Program-made: the position numbers and the translations under genes
In this document: one piece after another, positions 10,698 through 21,825 of the stretch
Position numbering within the stretch: position 1 is the first letter of the stretch
How the letters are laid out: each line of letters starts with the position of its first letter
Notes under the pieces: generated by a model
The model's input: the letters and a program-made list of their open reading frames with translations, nothing else
What the model was told of the DNA's origin: nothing
Database searches by the model: none
NCBI GenBank assembly: GCA_022828595.1
Contig: JAKGHH010000003.1
Coordinates: 102,261,583-102,325,582, forward strand
Direction of reading: 5' to 3'
Source of the DNA: Nelumbo lutea
Lineage: Eukaryota; Streptophyta; Magnoliopsida; Proteales; Nelumbonaceae
DNA: 64,000 nt

Positions 10698-11901
10698 ATG
10701 GCCACATCTTCCAGAGCAGATGCAGGAGTTGGTGAAGAGACAGATATATCTAATACTAGAGACTGTACCGGCCCCAGGATTTAACCTTAAAAACCCATAA
10801 CAGAATCTTCATTTCAGCGGAGTATACAAAGCTTGGAGATCATCACCCAGGCAGTGCTGTAGTCAAGCAAGACCAACCCATCATTCCACATGGCTTGAAG
10901 AGATCTTCTTCACATACCAGACCACACATTACATCTCCACTCTACCAAATTACGGAAGATGCTCGTTATGGTTCTATCACAGGTGGCCTAGTGGCAGGGA
11001 TCTTTACAAATGTTCTGTAGTGGGATCCTCCAATTGCCGACTGGTAATGGCTACTAGTGCAGCCTCTCTTGCCTCCGACTCTGAATATTATATCCAGTTT
11101 GGGGGTACGAGCTCCATGCTTCCACAGCTGAATTCGAGTGTGGAGTTCAGGCAAGTCGCCCTTTCCTCCTCCTGGTTCTACCCTTGTGCTGATGAACGCA
11201 CAGCTTTAGCTTTACCAGTTAATCCCCACCTGGGTTTTATGTTTTATACGATCGGTGCCGGAAGGGAACGGCAATGGATTCAAGAAAGAAGCAGCCTTTG
11301 TGACCCCAACTCACCATCGTCGTGGTCTCAGGAGCGGCGTGCCGTTCGCTTCACAAATGCTATCTGGTTCCAGGGGAAATTCTATGCTCTCACCATGCAA
11401 GAAACCCTTGAAACCATAGAAGTTGATTCTCATGGTCTTAGTCGTCCTAGAGTCACTCTATTGTCGGGTGCAAGAAGAAGGGCTGTTCCTTCTGCCTCGT
11501 GTCTGTGTTTCAGAGAATATTTAATGGAGTCCTGTGGGAAGATCTTGCTGGTTTTTCTCATTTCAAGGAAATCATCACTTCTAATGGTGGATGAAGTGGA
11601 AGTTTTCAGGCTTGATCATGATGTCTCGAATCTCTCATGGATCAAGATGAACAGCCTAGGAGACCGAACGTTGTTCGTGGGGATTGGTTCTTGTATGTGG
11701 GTCGCTGCCAGTGAGGTCGGTTGTAAGGCTAATTGCATCTATTTTATCCACTACACCAGTGATGGTTGGTGGGTTTTCGACATGAAGAGTGGAGGCATTT
11801 CGCCTGGCTGGTCTGCGGGTTCTGCCAACAAATCTCCGGTGTGGGTTGAACCAAGTTTACAATCTTTCAATAGATTTCTCAGAAAATTGTTCATCAGTTA
11901 A
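10698..11901 (+). pseudogene. F-box/DUF295 (KIB1-4 type) gene, 5' end disrupted
   Basis: The frame 10801-11901 is open for 366 codons. It starts inside an F-box tail (HFSGVYKAWRSS, compare the RFxAVCKSWRS end of plant F-boxes) and continues as a DUF295 beta-propeller protein, with CGK-like strand repeats and the diagnostic C-terminal stretch DRTLFVGIG...GCKANCIYFIHY. Such proteins are SCF ubiquitin-ligase adaptors of unknown substrate. The expected start ATGGCCACATCTTCC at 10698 is in another frame, which stops at 10782; about 30 nt of the F-box core also seem to be missing. The copia element lies directly against that ATG, separating the gene from its 5' flank. Probably non-functional. Confidence 0.8.
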
Positions 11902-12054
11902 TCAAATCTCAGTGTGGAAATTAATTTTCTGATCATAGAATACAATTAATTCCCTGCATTATTTGTGATGTAACCGTTTTTGGCCACGGACCAATGTTTT
12001 GTGATGTAAAATTTTTTGGCAAAGTACCTCGTTATTCGACCCGGTGGTGGCGTG

Positions 12055-12445
12055 CTTTAGTGACGAGCTACTTGGTGGCGAACTCCCAGGGGGAGAACTG
12101 CTTGGTGACGAACTACTTGGTGGCGAACTGCCTTGGTGGCGAACTGCCTGGGGGCGAACTGCCTGGTGGCGAACTCCCTGGTGGCAAACTGCCTAGGGGC
12201 GAACTGCCTTGGTGGCGAACTGCCTGGTGGCGAACTCCCTGGGGGCGAACTGCTTGGTGGCGAACTCCTTGGGGGAAAACTGCCTGGGGGCGAACTGCCT
12301 TGGTGGCGAACTGCCTGGTGGTGAACTCCCTGGTGGCGAACTGCCTAGGGGCGAACTGCCTGGTGGCGAACTCCCTGGGGGCGAACTGCCTGGGGGCGAA
12401 CTCCCTGGTGGCGAACTGCCTGGGGACGAACTCCCTACTAGGCGG
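12055..12445 (+). repeat. 16-bp minisatellite, about 24 units
   Basis: Units of the form GGYGGCGAACTSCCTG are repeated head to tail with small variation. Open frames through it encode only repeating Gly-Glu-Leu-Pro or Trp-Arg-Thr patterns. Confidence 0.9.
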
Positions 12446-12525
12446 CGGATGCCTTAGAGAATGTTGGAGCTCCCTGGTGCGACGCAATCCGACTGCCCTC
12501 AGCATGAGGTGGTCTTCTTTCCTTT

Positions 12526-12880
12526 GTAGGCTGCGGGAGATGAGGGACCTATGAGAACTTCATCTTTTCCTCCTCTTTGTAGGTGGCAGGAGCTGAGAGA
12601 CCTGCGAGAACTCCATCTTTTCCTCCTCCTTGTAGGTGGCGGGAGCTTAGGGACCTGCGAGAACTCCATCTTTTCCTCCTCCTTGTGGGTGGCGGGAGCT
12701 GAGGGACCTCCGAGAACTCCATCTCTTCCTCCTCCTTGTAGGTGGCGGGAGCTGAGGGACTTGCGAGAACTCCATTTTTTCCTCCTCCTTGTAGGTGGCG
12801 GGAGCTGAGGGACCTCCGAGAACTCCATCTCTTCCTCCTCCTTGTGGGTGGCGGGAGCTGAGGGATCTGCGAGAATTGAA
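12526..12880 (+). repeat. 53-bp minisatellite, about 7 units
   Basis: GTAGGTGGCGGGAGCTGAGG recurs at 12526, 12579, 12632, 12685, 12738, 12791 and 12844, an exact 53-base spacing. Because 53 is not a multiple of 3, the frames through it cycle through all three phases. Confidence 0.95.
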
Positions 12881-13204
12881 TCAGAGGTCCCAGGGGTATT
12901 TTCCCTGTGGGGGCTCTCCGATGCTTAAGCTAGCACTCTTATTGTAGATAGCTTTGAAGATAATATGAGAGAGCTAGAGAGCAGGGTTACTTCCCTTTCT
13001 TTTTCCTCCCCCTCCCCTTTGGGGGGTCAGGTCTTTATATACCGGAATCCTCGCGGGTTAGGTGGGTGAAAAGCCTCCAAACGGTAAGACTCGTCGCATC
13101 CTGTCATAACCGGGGTACGGTGGTGAACTCCTCGAGGTCGTCAGGCTGGCACTTGTGTCAGGCGGCCAGGTCGGCGCCTGGGCCGGGTTGTTAGAGGGGT
13201 GCCT

Positions 13205-13350
13205 GTGTCAGTCGGCGGGTCAGTGTCTAGGCCAAGTCGTCAAGTCGGCGCCGGTGTCAGTCGGCGGGTCAGTGTCTAGATCAGGTCGTCAAGCTGGCGC
13301 CTGTGTCAGTTAGCGGGTCAATGTCTAGGCCAGGTTCGTCGGTGGGCGCC
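13205..13350 (+). repeat. 49-bp tandem repeat, about 3 units
   Basis: GTGTCAGTCGGCGGGTCAGT-like units start at 13205, 13254 and 13303. A matching block lies at about 15655-15800 in the second direct repeat. Confidence 0.85.
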
Positions 13351-13499
13351 TTGGCCGGATCATGCGCTAAGCTGGTCCACTCCCGAGCTGATAGTAACTC
13401 AGCGAAGGGAGTAGATTTCTTTTGGCCCGTAAGTCAATGAGCTAGTAAGTGCTGATCCAATTACTAGTGTGGCCCGTAGGCTTTGGGAGTGACTCGTAG

Positions 13500-14040
13500 T
13501 CTATTCTTTTTTGACTTTGCCCGTGCCGGAGAGGCGACCGGGTCTTGAGCAGTAATGTGGCCTGTAGGCTTTTTGGAGCGACTCATAGTCTACTCTTTTT
13601 TGACTTTTGCCCGTGCCGGAGAGGCGACCGGGTCTTAAGCAGTAATGTGGCCCGTAGGCTTTTGGGAGTGACTCGTAGTCTACTCTTTTTTGACTTTTGC
13701 CTGTGCCGGAGAGGCGACCGGGTCTTAAGCAGTAATGTGGCCTGTAGGCTTTTGGGAGCGACTCGTAGTCTACTCTTTTTTTACTTTTGCCCGTGCCGGA
13801 GTGGCGACCGGGTCTTAAGCAGTAATGTGGCCCGTAGGCTTTTGGGAGCGACTCGTAGTTTACTCTTTTTTACTTTTGCCCGTGCCGGAGTGGCGACCGG
13901 GTCTTAAGCAGTAATGTGGCCCGTAGGCTTTTGGGAGCGACTCGTAGTTTACTCTTTTTTTACTTTTGCCTGTGCCAGAGAGGCGACCGGGTCTTAAGTA
14001 GTGAGGTGGCCCGTAGGCTTGGCCTGCATCAGCTTCGTAA
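13500..14040 (+). repeat. 90-bp tandem array, about 6 units
   Basis: AGTAATGTGGCCCGTAGGCT recurs at 13551, 13641, 13731, 13821 and 13910, with a diverged copy at 13999. Since 90 is a multiple of 3 the array is open and would encode 30-residue repeats ending RRGDRVL, but there is no other sign of coding. It sits between the two direct repeats and is absent from them. Confidence 0.92.
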
Positions 14041-14449
14041 TGCCGGTCACCTACTCCTACAAGAAGCTACTAGGGGCTCGATCTTCGGGGGCAACACCAC
14101 TAACTTTAGGTTGCCAGCTCACACGGGAGCCTTGGAAGGCTCGACCAGTAAGGGCGCCTATGTAGTCAGTTGGCCGCCAACTCCCGTGGAAGCCACGAAG
14201 AGCTCATCTTTGTAGGGGGGACCTTGCGGAGAGGACTGATGTGGCATTATTTGAATTGAAAGTAAGGTTGGTAGAGCTACTTAGTCTGTTAGCTCCCTGC
14301 ATAGTCTCTGAGTTCATAAAAAATGTAAACTATAAAGCGATAGCTTCAATTTCTAAAAAGTGAGGACTTAGTTTTGGCAAGATGAGAACTTAGCTTTGGT
14401 AGGATGAAAACTTAGCTTTTTGTAGCGTGTTTCCACAGATGGCACCAAT

Positions 14450-15829
14450 TGATGTAACCGTTTTCGGCCACGTACCAATGTTTTGTGATGTAAAATTTTT
14501 TGGCAAAGTACCTTGTTATTCGACCCGGTGGTGGCGTGCCTTAGTGATGAGCTACTTGGTGGCGAACTCCCTGGGGGAGAACTGCTTGGTGACGAACTGC
14601 TTGGTGGCGAACTGCCTTGGTGGCGAACTGCCTGGGGGCGAACTGCCTGGTGGCGAACTCCCTGGTGGCGAACTGCCTGGGGCCGAACTGCCTTGGTGGC
14701 GAACTGGCTGGGGGAAAACTGCCTTGGTGGCGAACTGCCTGGGGACGAACTGCCTGGTGGCGAACTGCCTGGGGACGAACTTTCTGGTGGCGAACTCCCT
14801 GGTGGCGAACTGCCTGGGGGCGAGCTCCCTGGTGGCGAACTGCCTGGGGGCGAACTGCCTTGGTGGCGAACTGCCTGGGGATGAACTCCCTACTAGGTGG
14901 CGGATGCCTTAGAGAATGTGGGAGCTCCCTGGTGCGGCGCAATCCGACTGCCCTCAGCATGAGGTGGTCTTCTTTCCTTTGTAGGCTGCGGGAGATGAGG
15001 GACCTGCGAGAACTTCATCTTTTCCTCCTCTTTGTAGGTGGCGGGAGCTGAGAGACCTGCGAGAACTCCATCTTTTCCTCCTCCTTGTAGGTGGCGGGAG
15101 CTGAGGGACCTCCGAGAACTCCATCTTTTCCTCCTCCTTGTAGGTGGCGGGAGCTGAGGGACCTCCGAGAACTCCATCTCTTCCTCCTCCTTGTAGGTGG
15201 CGGGAGCTGAGGGACCTGTGAGAACTCCATCTTTTCCTCCTCCTTGTAGGTGGCGGGAGCTGAGGGACCTCCGAGAACTCCATCTCTTCCTCCTCCTTGT
15301 AGGTGGCGGGAGCTGAGGGACCTGCGAGAACTGAATCAGAGGTCCCGGGGGTATTTTCCCGGTGGGGGCTCTCCGATGCTTAAGTTAGCACTCTTATTGT
15401 AGAGAGCTTTGAAGATAATATGAGAGAGCTAGAGAGTAGGGTTACTTCCCTTTCTTTTTCCTCCCCCTCCCCTTTGGGGGGTCAGGTCTTTATATATCGG
15501 AGTCCTCGCGGGTTAGGTGGGTGAAAAGCCTCCAAACGGTAAGACTCGTCGCATCCTATCAGAATCGGGATACGGTGGTGAACTCCTCGAGGTCGTCAGG
15601 CTGGCACTTGTGTCAGGCGGCCAGGTCGGCGCCTGGGCTGGGTTGTCAGAGGGGTGCCTGCATCAGTCGGCGGGTCAGTGTCTAGGCCAGGTCGTCAGGT
15701 CGGCGCCGGTGTCAGTCAGCGGGTCAATGTCTAGATCAGGTCGTCAAGCTGGCGCCTGTGTCAGTCGGCGGGTCAGTGTCTAGGCTAGGTTCGTCGGTGG
15801 GCGCCTTGGCCGGATCATGCGCTAGGCTG
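14450..15829 (+). repeat. Direct repeat copy 2 (LTR-like, 1.38 kb)
   Basis: Second copy of 11966-13374, beginning TGATGTAACCG, with a 16-bp minisatellite (about 14540-14895), a 53-bp minisatellite (14981-15340, units at 14981, 15034, 15087, 15140, 15193, 15246, 15299), a TATA-like TTTATATATC near 15490 and the 49-bp repeat. The two copies differ in the number and order of 16-bp units. Similarity ends at 15829. Confidence 0.6.
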
Positions 15830-15849
15830 ACCCGGCCCGGCCCATGAAC

Positions 15850-17350
15850 ATGTCTAATCCACACTATGTTGAAACACACAATAAACTGCTGCCATGCAAA
15901 CCACAATTCCACACCTATCGATCGTGTTCGCCTGCGTTCGAAGGCAAATGGGCCCGGGTTTTGGATAGCCGGGTGGCCGACACCCTGACACAAGCACTAT
16001 GTTGACCATTGGGTCATTCCATTTCGGTACGTGTATCGACACTAGGATGAAACAAATTGATACTGGTATCACCCAAACCACAATTCGACACCTATCGGCC
16101 GCGTCCGCGCGCGCTTGAAGATAAATGAGCCCGGGCTTCAGATGCCCGGATGCTCGAGGCCCCAACACAAGAACTACGCTGACCATTGGGTCATTCTGTT
16201 CCAGTATGTGCAAAAAATAATCCACCAAGTGTGGACTACACTAGGCTGAAACACACAACAATACTACTACCATGAAAACCATAATTCCACACCTATCGGT
16301 CGCGTCCACATGCGTCCAAAGGCAAATGGGCTCGACCTTCGTATGGTTGGGTGCCCAAGGTCCCCGGCACAAGCATTACGCTAACCATTGGGTCATTCCA
16401 TTCCGATATGTGCATCCACACTAGGTTGAAACACAAAACAATACTGCTATAATGAAACCACTCTTCCACACCTATCGGTCGCGTCCGCTCGGGTCTGAAG
16501 GCTAATGGGCCCGGGCTTCGGATGGTCGGGTGTGCAATGCCCCCGAAACAAGCACTACATTGACAATTGGGTCATTCCATTCCGGTATGTGCATCCACAC
16601 TAGGATGAAACACAAATTGGTATTGGTATCACGCGAACCACATTTTGACACCTATCGGCTGTGCCCACGCACGTTCGAAGATAGATGGGCCCGGGCTTTG
16701 GATGGCTTGGTGCCCGATGCCCACGACACAAGCACTATACTGACCATTGGCTCATTCCATCTCAGTATGTGCATCCACACTAGGCTGAAACACACAATGG
16801 TACTGATCCCATGCAAACCACACCTCCATACCTGATGGCCGCGTCGATCCGCGTCCAAAGGCAAATGGGCCCGGGGTTCGGGTGGTCCGATCCCTGAGGA
16901 CCCCCGACACATGCTCTATAATGACCATTGGCTGATTCCATCTCGATGTGTGCACAAAATAATCCACCAAATGTGCACTATACTATGTCGAAACATATAA
17001 GGTACTGATCCCTTGCAAACCACCCATCCACACCTATCGGTAGCGTCCATCCACGTCCGAAGGCAAATGGCCAGGTACTCGAGGCCCTTGACACAAATAC
17101 TATAATGACCACTGGGGTCATTTCATCTCGTTAAGTGAACAAAATAATCCACCCAATGTGGACTACACTAAGCTTAAAAACACAACAATACTAAACCATA
17201 CATTCACGCCTATTATACGTGTCTGCCTGCATCCAAAGCCAAATGGGCCCAGGGTTCGGGTGGCCCGGTCCCTGAGGCTCCCGGCACGTGCACTATAATA
17301 AACATTGGGTCAATCTATCTCAGTATGTGCATTAAATAATCCACCAAACA
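15850..17350 (+). repeat. Satellite-like tandem array, unit about 180 bp, about 8 units
   Basis: Landmarks recur in the same order: CCACACTAGG.TGAAACAC at about 15857, 16031, 16223, 16412, 16592, 16772, 16972 and 17158; CACCTATCGGTCGCGTCC; GGCAAATGGGCCCGGG; and GACCATTGGGTCATTCC. Spacing is 174-200 bases; some units carry a 20-base AAAATAATCCACCAA insert. Units are clearly diverged, and the array decays at the right end. Confidence 0.88.
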
Positions 17351-17617
17351 CTAATTTTGATTTCGTTGTTGTTGACTTGTTATTAAGTCCTACATATGGA
17401 TGTATGTATTTAGGAAGATAAATCATTTATGGTGGAAGTGAATAAACGTATTAACATGACAAATAAATACTTAATCAGATAAAAATATAGTAAATGTCGG
17501 ACATGGGAGATTTATGAAAGAAAGTACTTTTACAAAAACAAGTTTACGTAAACAGATTACAAGCAAAATATTTGATCCAACATAAACATATGGTCATTTA
17601 GACACAGTCCGATCTCA

Positions 17618-18047
17618 TTAATGGTGACCACTTCCATCATTTCGTGTACCAATATTCTGCAAGCCTTCCACCTCGTCGCGCAATTGCAAAAACTCACGTC
17701 TCAATGCTAGATATGCTGTCCTCACGTCCTCTAGTTCGGCCTCCCGTTCAAGGCAAGTACGTTGGTACTCTTTCATGGCATCAAAGTTTGCATTCCGTAT
17801 GTTGATCTGACGGTGTGATCACAGATATTGGATGGCAACTTAGGCAGCCATTTCAATGGATGCATCGGGAGCATCGGTTGTGTCCCCATAGAAGCTTCTC
17901 ACATCGCCCCACAGTCACTGTAACCACTGCGTAAAATTTGTTGCCCAAAGTATTTATGGTAAATCTTGGAGGTGGGAGGTGGCAAGCAGCCATAGTTCGC
18001 CTCAGGATATCAAGTAATGATACTTGGACCTCATAGGGTTCCTCCAT
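17618..18047 (-). pseudogene. Broken gene: dsRBD-like domain plus coiled coil
   Basis: Starting at MEEPYEVQVSLLDIL (18047), the minus strand encodes PPPRFTINTLGNKFYAVVTV, which fits the first half of a double-stranded RNA-binding domain. After a frameshift near 17900 it continues GDVRSFYGDTTDAPDASIEMAA, fitting the second half (loop and the Ala-rich last helix). TAA at 17840-17842 and TGA at 17819-17821 follow, both explainable by one transition (CAA, TGG). A coiled coil then runs EYQRTCLEREAELEDVR to LRDEVEGLQN and ends at 17618. The domain assignment is my reading of the motif. Function and full length are unknown. Confidence 0.55.
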
Positions 18048-19237
18048 TCAAAACTACAAAACAAAACAATATAAAAAAATTCTAAGAACATGTAAAAAGT
18101 GAGAGAAAATTGATACCTAACAAAAATGATATTAGTTTCATTAATAACTTAGAAAACGGGGGAAAAAATTCTTGCTGTTGCTCAGTTACATAGAATAATA
18201 AAGATAACAAAAGAGAGAAAATGGAAAGAATGACAGCGAAGGAAGAAACAAAGAGAGTTAGAATCTTACATTGTGTGAACAAAACTCAACCCGAAAAATA
18301 GGGCCCGGTTGAAGGTTGGGTTAGTGTTGGGTGTTCATACTTCATAGTGCTAATCCAATAAATATATATATATATATATATATATCCAGTCAGGTTGGGT
18401 TAAACATAAACAGTTACAGACAGTTAATTTTGGACAATCTGAGCCAAGAGGACAACGATAAAGCATGGTTACAACTATGGTATACTATACTATAATGTCT
18501 TCGTGCCATGCATGATCTGTTGCACTTGTATGAAGATGATAATGTTTATTTTTACACAATGAATTTATAAATTTTGTAGGTCATGGGTAGGGTTAGGGTT
18601 TCACAATTCAAACCCAACCCAACTTGTAATGGGTAGACACCCCGCCATTGATAGAGATCCCATTCTGGGCCTACTATTTATCAGAGGGTTCTTCTTCCTC
18701 AGTGTGAAGAACAGTGTTCAATTGCTTGTTGGCTTAGAAGAAAATTTGATATTTAGCTGTTCAATATCTTGAGCTAGTGAATAATAAGTTCAAATATGGA
18801 CTACTCAGTTATAGGTAATAAAAGCCCACTTTGTACACATTTAAGTTTTTATTTTCCAGACTCAACGTCAAGGAGCCGGAGCTGCTTCAAAGAATTACAC
18901 TAAGCTGATGAAAATATAATCTAGCAAAAACACTAGAGGAAAAACAAAAAAAACAAGAGGAACAAGAAAAGAGAAAAAGAACAAAAAGGCAATGAAAAAT
19001 TCCCGTGACGATGACAAAATAGACTACAACATGCAATCTGTGAAAACCACCACAAACTTGACCACCTCAGAGAGCCATGGAAGCTCTAACGAGTAAGCAT
19101 TAAGATAAGCCACCGACACTTTCAGACCAAGTAAGCAAGCTATACTTTGCAACGTGGAATTGCTAATGTAAAAGCTAATCCATAAAGGCTGCTCCAATTC
19201 TATACCATAAAATACAACATGGTGATTTGGCACTCAC
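18048..19237. other. Spacer / 3' region of the SCYL2-like gene
   Basis: It includes an (AT)n microsatellite at about 18360-18386 and GGGTTGGGTTAG-type low-complexity DNA near 18300-18620. The last short exon of the SCYL2-like gene should lie left of 19238 on the minus strand, but I could not identify it with confidence; KQLRLLDVE at about 18860 faintly resembles the usual QPPLLDLL end. Confidence 0.4.
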
Positions 19238-21706
19238 TAGTAGGTCGTGACATTGGAGGGCCTCTGGGATGTCCTTGATTACCCCTCCCTCTTCCCCTTC
19301 CCACAGCAGTTTGGGGAGGTGGAGCAAGTCTAGGTGTTATCTGTTCACTCTTGGCAGAAACGAATATGGAGCTAAGATCTGTAGCTTTTGTTTCAGTATT
19401 TGAACCTATCAAAGAACTCCCTTGATTAGATTTCAAGAATCCAATGGAGTTTTGGAGGTTGAGCCCCCCACTATACAGACTGTTGATATTTGACATGTTA
19501 CTCCCCTGGTTCTGTCTTGGAAGCTCGTTTGAACTATGCATGTTGAGAGTGTTGAAACCACTACTATTCTGATTACTGGCATTTACAGAGGTCCCCTGTT
19601 TTGATACTCCAATGGGCTTGCTATTGGCTCCAATGCTGTTCTGACCAACTGTGTTCAACTTATTGGCAGAAGACCCCAAACCACCTACCGAGTTACTAGG
19701 GCGTGGGGACCAATCAGCAAAAGTATCTATATCATCAAAATTAGTGGTGGATGCACCCGAGTTCTGTTTTTATTTCTCACTGTCACCTAATTGAGGGGCT
19801 AGATCGGAAAATGGGCGAGGAGGCCATTCTATATCAACTGCAGGGCATGACAGAGCAGTTTGCTGGGTAGATGCTGATGTCATCAACTGCCCTGCTGTAG
19901 TAGTAACTGTTGTTGGCTGTGAAACTGGCACCATTGGTGTGGATGATACACTAGCTGTGGAAGGCGGGAGGGGATTTGTAGGTCCCTTTGTTATGGGGCC
20001 CCAATCATCATCCCATGCTGAGCCATTCTTTTTTGAAGAGAGGGTACCACTTGGTTTACTTAGTGGTTGAGTCTGAAACCCATTGGCTGCAGGCGTTATC
20101 TTTACTTCTGGAGTGCCAGCATCAGTTACAGTTACACCTCGTTTTTCTTCTATTTTCCTGCAATTGGAAAAGCATACAACCAGCTCAACATCCTTGGCTA
20201 CAGAGATGTATAGAAAATGTCAAGGATGAAGTAACATAATCTTTCACAAAAAGCATGTATTTAGCAAATTGTTGGACATTCAATTGCTGGGCAATGATTA
20301 ATGGCATAAGAAGTGGAAGAACATGCTCTGCAACAAATTCCACGCCATACTGAACAAATAGTAAAATAATAAGCTGTTATTCCACAATAACCATGCATCT
20401 TTTACTTCATACTTAAAGCCATGACAAAGCTATGTCAAACAAGTATTTAAAATACCAAGAGCAATTTTATGCTTCACAAATAGATTTAGCAAATAAGAAA
20501 ACAATACCTGCTTGAGAATTGAATTTGAAACCCCCAAGGTACACATGAGTGTTGGGGCTGAATGATCAACAGCCGTACAACGTTGAATCGTTTGTAAGAT
20601 ATCTAAAATAGCATGTTTATCAAGAATGTGGATCATATCACCGAGGCATAGCAAAGCATTCACTCTCACCTGCCAATGGAGGCATCTCAATGGTTCAGAT
20701 ATTTAATTTTTCTGCCTATGTGTATCAGTATGCAAAAATATATCCATAAAGATCAATCCAATAAATATTTTCTGCCTATGTGTATCAGTTGGCAATTAGT
20801 AAATAACAATATCGTATATGCTAACCAATAAATATTTTCATTGCAAACCAGACTAGCAGAATAAAGATCAATCCATTGCTGGCATTTTTTGTAGATTGGG
20901 GACTTCTCCATGCGAAGCTATGTATTTGTTCAACTGGACAGATGAAAAAATATTTCTATGTATCTTCCTAGCGTTTCCCATATCATTTTAAAAGTGTTGA
21001 TGGTTCAGGAGTTAGATCTCAATTGATTTTACAACCAACTTGCTGTCCATAGAGTTTGATCTCCACTCTTAACATTTTACAGAACAATGATTGCAATAAA
21101 TGAGGGATAATTTGGGCACATTACCATTGAAAAAGACACATGGCTCCCTGTTTATTTATCTATTTACTTGTTTATTTGTTTATTTGTTTATTTTGAAGGA
21201 TAACATTTGATACATAGGAGTGTTTTTGTCTTCTTCAAGATGTATTTTGGACTGGTTATTAGGGGTGTTCCCCTCATGATGGGATATGCTCAAATCACTC
21301 CCCTAATATATAGTGTTGAGGTTCAACAATATCCCATTGCTTTGCTCTGGACTACAATAACAGAACCATATTTCAAGGTGATGCATGAAGCAAAAAAAAA
21401 AATCAAAGTGATGCACTTTTTGAAGTTGTCTGATGATAGTGATCCAAACAAGGTTGAAGTTGTTTAATTCAGGCATGGAACCTGAAGCAGAAAATAGGAA
21501 TTTGCATGTGAGAGAAAGGGGGGAAAAGGAAAAGATAGAATATGATGGAACTGTTGATAATAACATAAATGTAAATGGCCCATTTAGGCCCATTAAACTA
21601 GTGTATAACCGGGGACCTCGCAAGATGGCCCATTATGGCTAAAGAGGGGTAACCAACATCTATAAATAGTCCATGAAACAATGAGAAAGGCATCGAGCCA
21701 TTTCAG

Positions 21707-21762
<56 letters not shown>

Positions 21763-21825
21763 TCTCTCTCTCTATTTTCTGATTTCAGGAGGCAGAGTCT
21801 CCCTTGAAGAAGACTCCTGTGGTGA

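Larger units (their letters stand above)
11966..13374 (+). repeat. Direct repeat copy 1 (LTR-like, 1.41 kb)
   Basis: It begins TGATGTAACCG and is repeated at 14450-15829 with high similarity. It contains minisatellites, then GGGGCTCTCCGATGCTTAAG, a pyrimidine-rich block and a TATA-like TTTATATACC near 13033. The TG...CA form (ending GGATCA at 13362) and the TATA box suggest an LTR of a non-autonomous element. No primer site, polypurine tract or target duplication was found, so a plain segmental duplication is also possible. Long open frames here come from the repeats. Confidence 0.55.

Noticed and set aside
11020..11154. Start of the DUF295 frame at 11020
   Set aside because: It is a GTG, not an ATG, and the same frame is open upstream to 10801 through an F-box tail.
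11994..12828. Long open frames on both strands (up to 186 codons)
   Set aside because: They lie in 16- and 53-bp minisatellites and encode only periodic residues. Frames are open because the unit lacks stops.
12055..14040. Regular repeats that might suggest a CRISPR array
   Set aside because: The units are contiguous without unique spacers, and the DNA is plant nuclear.
14427..15283. Overlapping frames of 94-161 codons on both strands
   Set aside because: The same minisatellite artefact in the second direct repeat.
16530..16970. Frames of 72-101 codons on both strands
   Set aside because: They fall in the 180-bp satellite-like array; neighbouring units do not keep the frame.
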